In this document: piece after piece, positions 6,862 to 9,240 of the stretch
Numbering within the stretch: the first letter of the stretch is position 1
Layout: every line of letters starts with the position of its first letter
Source: an uncultured Flavobacterium sp.
Lineage (GTDB): Bacteria; Bacteroidota; Bacteroidia; Flavobacteriales; Flavobacteriaceae
Length of the DNA stretch: 9,240 nt
Assembly (NCBI GenBank): GCA_946886675.1
Contig: CAMPIZ010000047.1
Coordinates: 1-9,240 of the forward strand
Direction of reading: 5' to 3'
Notes under the pieces: model-generated
What the model was told of the DNA's origin: nothing
The model's database searches: none
Seen by the model: the letters and a program-made list of their open reading frames with translations, nothing else
Made by a program: the position numbers and the translations under genes

Positions 6862-6887
6862 GATGATTGATTTGATTGATGATTGAA
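6862..6887 (-). repeat. Direct repeat in the leader of the DUF2807 gene
   Basis: The 9-base plus-strand sequence GATGATTGA occurs at 6862-6870 and again at 6878-6886, period 16. On the mRNA the unit reads TCAATCATC and one copy abuts the ATG directly. The surrounding leader is rich in further ATCA-type words up to about 6903. It takes the place of a ribosome binding site; a role in translation is a guess. Confidence 0.5.
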
Positions 6888-6974
6888 TTTTTGATGACTG
6901 ATTATGTCTTTATAGACGGTTTTGCTTCATAAATAGTTGCATTAAGGTTTATATTATTTTAGCTTACTTTATTT

Positions 6975-8030
6975 TTACGACCTGTTCAGGTTTATATTTC
7001 CATATTCAGACCTTACATATACTTTATTGTTGCCGCTTCTTTTGTAATAGCCCTTATAGTAAGTACTTGTATTACGCTCTTTTTTTTCGCTTTGGTTAAG
7101 CGGTAGTCGTGTATTAAGGTTACCGTAGCTTAAAGAGAATTCATAATCAAATGTATAATTCTCACTAACCCCCAGATCTACATTTGTGTAGGCGCAGTTT
7201 ATAGTAACGTTGCGGGTATTGGCTTCAATATTATCTACTTCTATATTACCGTAGTTAGCACTCATGTTTAACAGGCTGGTAATAGTACCAAATCTGAAGT
7301 CCATATAAATTCCGCGGCCATTAACTACACCCGCTTTTGCTATTTTTATATTGCCATATTCGGAGTTATATTTTACTTCGCCAATATCTCCAAGTTTCAC
7401 ATCAGTATACTTACTGTCTAAATCCAGGTTTCCGGCTTTATTAATATTCAGGTCAGAATATTCTATATTCACAGTCCCGCCTTTTATATAGTCAAAGTTG
7501 TTGCCATTACAATAGGCCAATGTTATGGTATTGCTTATGTTATTAAGGCTCTCACATTTAACAGATCCATATCCGCATTTAATTACAGCAGGTGCATTTA
7601 CAGAGCTCACCACAATGCCGCCATACTGGTTGTGCAGGGTAATACCACCGTTTTTAGGTATTTTAATGGTATAATTTATCTCCATACTGATGTTGTTGTA
7701 ATTGCCGCTGCCAATTCTTGTAATGGCGCCTATGCGGTTTTTAAGCGCATTAAACTCAACATCAATAGTGCTTAGCCTTTTGTCAACTTTATCTTCGCTA
7801 TTACCGCTCACTGTTATTACCACATCAATATCGGTTTTATCTTCATCCCATGTAGTTACATAGATATTGCCGAATTTATTGGCCACATCCAGCATAGCAT
7901 TTGAATTGACAATGTAAGCTTTGTGTATTTTTTTCTCCTTTGTATACTTGCCACGCTTAAGGTCTCCGGAAAAAACACTTACCGGAATAAGCAGCAGTAA
8001 TACAATAAGTTTAAATGGTAGTGTTTTCAT
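6975..8030 (-). CDS. Exported protein with eleven YGNI-type beta-strand repeats (DUF4097-like)
   Basis: A 351-residue protein with no enzyme motif. Residues 1-21 form a clear signal peptide (MKTLPFK, a Leu-rich core, PVSVFS). The mature part repeats an aromatic-Gly/Thr/Ser-Asn/Asp-Ile/Val-x-hydrophobic motif: FGNIYV 53, YGGIVV 136, YGSVKC 154, YSDLNI 191, YTDVKL 208, YGNIKI 225, FGTITS 247, YGNIEV 260, YTNVDL 281, YGNLNT 302 and YGNINL 343. This suggests a beta-solenoid of the DUF4097/putative adhesin type. The frame is open to a TTG at 8063, but the ATG at 8030 puts the signal peptide at the N-terminus and is preferred. That start overlaps the upstream stop by 20 bases, implying translational coupling to the membrane-protein gene. 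It lies third behind an ECF sigma gene, so a link to envelope sensing or a sigma-dependent output is likely but inferred. Confidence 0.82.
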   Translation of the reverse strand: MKTLPFKLIVLLLLIPVSVFSGDLKRGKYTKEKKIHKAYIVNSNAMLDVANKFGNIYVTTWDEDKTDIDVVITVSGNSEDKVDKRLSTIDVEFNALKNRIGAITRIGSGNYNNISMEINYTIKIPKNGGITLHNQYGGIVVSSVNAPAVIKCGYGSVKCESLNNISNTITLAYCNGNNFDYIKGGTVNIEYSDLNINKAGNLDLDSKYTDVKLGDIGEVKYNSEYGNIKIAKAGVVNGRGIYMDFRFGTITSLLNMSANYGNIEVDNIEANTRNVTINCAYTNVDLGVSENYTFDYEFSLSYGNLNTRLPLNQSEKKERNTSTYYKGYYKRSGNNKVYVRSEYGNINLNRS

Positions 8031-8556
8031 TGTAGTTTTCTTTAAGTTTTTTGATGTTTTCAATTCTTGTAAGTACTTCTTCCAGGAAAGATATACGTGT
8101 TTGCAGGTTTGTAATCATTGCGTGCATAAGCTGCTTGCTTTCGCCTTTTTCTATAAGCTCTTTGGTAAGTTTATTATAATCTTCCTCCAGCACTTTCATT
8201 TGGTTAAGTGCATCCCTAACAAGCATCTCTGTTTCGGGTGACTTCTCTTTCTGCACCTTGGCCAGTTCCTTTTCTATAACTGCTGCAAAATACATTTGCG
8301 TTTCCTCAACTTTAGGCGATACCTTAGCCATTTCGCTGCCGGTTGTATTACCGGGCTTGTATATTGTAAAAATGCCAAAGAGTATTAATATGGCAGCTGC
8401 AATGGGCAGCACCAGCGTTAACGGCAGGCTTTTCTTTTTCTTCTTTTCATCCAGCCTGTCTAAAAACCGGCGCTGATGGCCTGCTTCTGGCTCATGGGTA
8501 TCCCATTGCCCTTCAAAGCTTTTAAACAGGTCGTTTAAATTTTTATCTTCATTCAT
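8011..8556 (-). CDS. Single-pass membrane protein, probable anti-sigma factor
   Basis: A 181-residue protein. The cytoplasmic N-terminus (1-43) has PEAGHQRRFLDRL at about 23-35, similar to the GHxxRF-type segment near the start of Bacteroidota anti-sigma proteins. A basic run KKKKK (38-42) precedes one transmembrane helix at about 45-66, which by the positive-inside rule places the N-terminus inside. The periplasmic part (67-181) is highly charged and predicted helical, with coiled-coil character at about 95-175. No zinc-binding HxxxCxxC (ZAS) motif is seen. The start ATG overlaps the end of the sigma gene by 8 bases (ATGAATGA), the classic sign of a sigma/anti-sigma pair made in balance. The role as anti-sigma factor is inferred from position and layout, not from a recognised domain, and it could also act as an accessory sensor. 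Confidence 0.75.
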   Translation of the reverse strand: MNEDKNLNDLFKSFEGQWDTHEPEAGHQRRFLDRLDEKKKKKSLPLTLVLPIAAAILILFGIFTIYKPGNTTGSEMAKVSPKVEETQMYFAAVIEKELAKVQKEKSPETEMLVRDALNQMKVLEEDYNKLTKELIEKGESKQLMHAMITNLQTRISFLEEVLTRIENIKKLKENYNENTTI

Positions 8557-9106
8557 GGCCTGATAATTTTTTAAGCAGGCTTTCTTTTGCCCTGCTTATT
8601 GTTGTACGGCAGTTGCCGGGTGTTATTTCCATTATTTCACTTATCTCTTCCTGGTCGTAACCCTCTATAAACAGCAGGGTGAGTATTATCCTGTAATTTT
8701 CCTTAAGCGACTGCATAGCCTGCATTACCTGTTGGATTTTTACCTGTTCAAAGTCAACTTTAGCATTCTCCCTGCCATCGTCGTCTTCAATTTTATAGAG
8801 AACTTTATCTATCGGGTCTATGGCTTCTTTGTGCAGCTTTTTATAATTGTCAAGGCTATGGTTTATAACAATTTTTTTAAGCCATGCGCCAAAAGCCACT
8901 TCCCCTTTAAATGAACCGAGCTTTGTAAAAGCCTTTAAAAATGCCTCCTGCATTACATCTTCTGCCCAGTGGGTGTCCTTCACAATACGCAGTGCAGTAT
9001 TATACATAGCCTTATAATACATATTGTACACTTCATACTGTGCATTTCGGTTGCCCTCTTTGCATAGCGCTATCAGGTGGTTAATATCGGTTGTTACTTT
9101 TTCCAA
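8549..9106 (-). CDS. ECF-family RNA polymerase sigma factor
   Basis: A 185-residue group 4 (extracytoplasmic function) sigma factor made of regions 2 and 4 only. Region 2 spans about 21-90: AQYEVYNMYYKAMYNTALRIV, the 2.2-2.3 segment WAEDVMQEAFLKAF (47-60), and a 2.4-like FGAWLKKIVINHSLDNYKK (72-90). Region 4 spans about 127-180, with the helix-turn-helix GYDQEEISEIMEITPGNCRTTISRAKESL (positions 149-177). An acidic linker (IEDDDGREN) joins them. It directs RNA polymerase to a small set of promoters, probably including its own. The start is TTG at 9106: there is no in-frame ATG between it and an upstream TAA at 9130-9128, and the next Met (residue 29) would cut into region 2. It leads the cluster and overlaps the membrane-protein gene by 8 bases. 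Confidence 0.93.
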   Translation of the reverse strand: MEKVTTDINHLIALCKEGNRNAQYEVYNMYYKAMYNTALRIVKDTHWAEDVMQEAFLKAFTKLGSFKGEVAFGAWLKKIVINHSLDNYKKLHKEAIDPIDKVLYKIEDDDGRENAKVDFEQVKIQQVMQAMQSLKENYRIILTLLFIEGYDQEEISEIMEITPGNCRTTISRAKESLLKKLSGHE

Positions 9107-9179
9107 CTTTTTTGTGCCCGGTTTAATTTAATGACTGTGCAGTGTTTTAAATGTTACAGTTTGATAAAAAAAGTTTTAC

Positions 9180-9187
9180 TAAAAATA
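9180..9187 (-). promoter_or_regulatory. Weak candidate -7 box upstream of the sigma gene
   Basis: The minus strand reads TATTTTTA, seven of eight positions of TAnnTTTG, about 73 bases before the TTG start. No paired -33 element was found. The rest of 9107-9240 is AT-rich and shows no gene, hairpin terminator or clear ECF promoter. Confidence 0.2.
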
Positions 9188-9240
9188 ACATTTTTTTGCC
9201 TGTACCTTATATTTACTGCTGTTTATGGTTGGTACAGATT

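Noticed and set aside
6575..6886. Plus-strand frames of 82 and 99 codons over the start of the DUF2807 gene
   Set aside because: Antisense to a gene with a clear signal peptide and repeats; no independent support.
8031..8063. TTG start at 8063 for the YGNI-repeat protein, 11 residues longer
   Set aside because: The added residues (KTSKNLKKTT) push the signal peptide inward; the ATG at 8030 gives a normal signal peptide at the N-terminus.
7921..8914. Plus-strand open frames of 60-106 codons across the sigma and membrane-protein genes
   Set aside because: Phe/Cys-rich antisense shadows of well-supported minus-strand genes, with no start context or family match.
9133..9142. ACTGTGCAGT as a palindromic operator before the sigma gene
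   Set aside because: Arms of only four bases around a two-base centre; expected by chance.

Overview
The window looks like ordinary chromosomal DNA from a member of the Bacteroidota, most likely a Flavobacteriaceae species close to Flavobacterium. Reasons: AT-rich intergenic DNA, leaders without Shine-Dalgarno motifs, several upstream sequences matching the Bacteroidota -7 box TAnnTTTG, and protein sequences of flavobacterial type (an ECF sigma/anti-sigma pair followed by exported beta-repeat proteins, and a GIN-domain DUF2807 protein). No tRNA, rRNA, CRISPR array, insertion sequence or phage gene was seen.

Left part (1-2700), housekeeping genes. prfB (release factor 2, minus strand, 48-1146) is full length only through a programmed +1 frameshift at an early in-frame UGA. 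Divergent from it is a threonine aldolase gene (1195-2220). Convergent with that is a small YbaB/EbfC nucleoid-associated protein gene (2359-2682, minus). The gap between the last two holds a probable terminator and a hairpin-rich stretch that resembles an interspersed intergenic repeat.

Middle part (2754-6108), metabolism and proteolysis. A complete oligopeptidase B-like S9A serine peptidase (2754-4886) has an apparent export signal and one altered acidic substrate-binding residue. It is followed by a cystathionine beta-synthase/cysteine-synthase-fold PLP enzyme without a regulatory domain (4966-6006). Two back-to-back terminators with nearly the same stem sequence separate this plus-strand block from the minus-strand block to the right.

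Right part (6136-9106, all minus strand), an envelope-signalling cluster in transcription order: ECF sigma factor, single-pass membrane protein with the layout of an anti-sigma factor, exported protein with eleven YGNI-like beta motifs, then a separate exported DUF2807 protein with seven GSG repeats about 19 residues apart. The first three genes overlap and are very probably one translationally coupled operon. The fourth lies 113 bp downstream with no visible terminator between. The likely working model is that the membrane protein holds the sigma factor inactive until an envelope signal releases it, and the exported beta-repeat proteins are targets or sensors. That is inference from gene order. 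This cluster is the least characterised part of the window; the prfB recoding site is the best-supported unusual feature.
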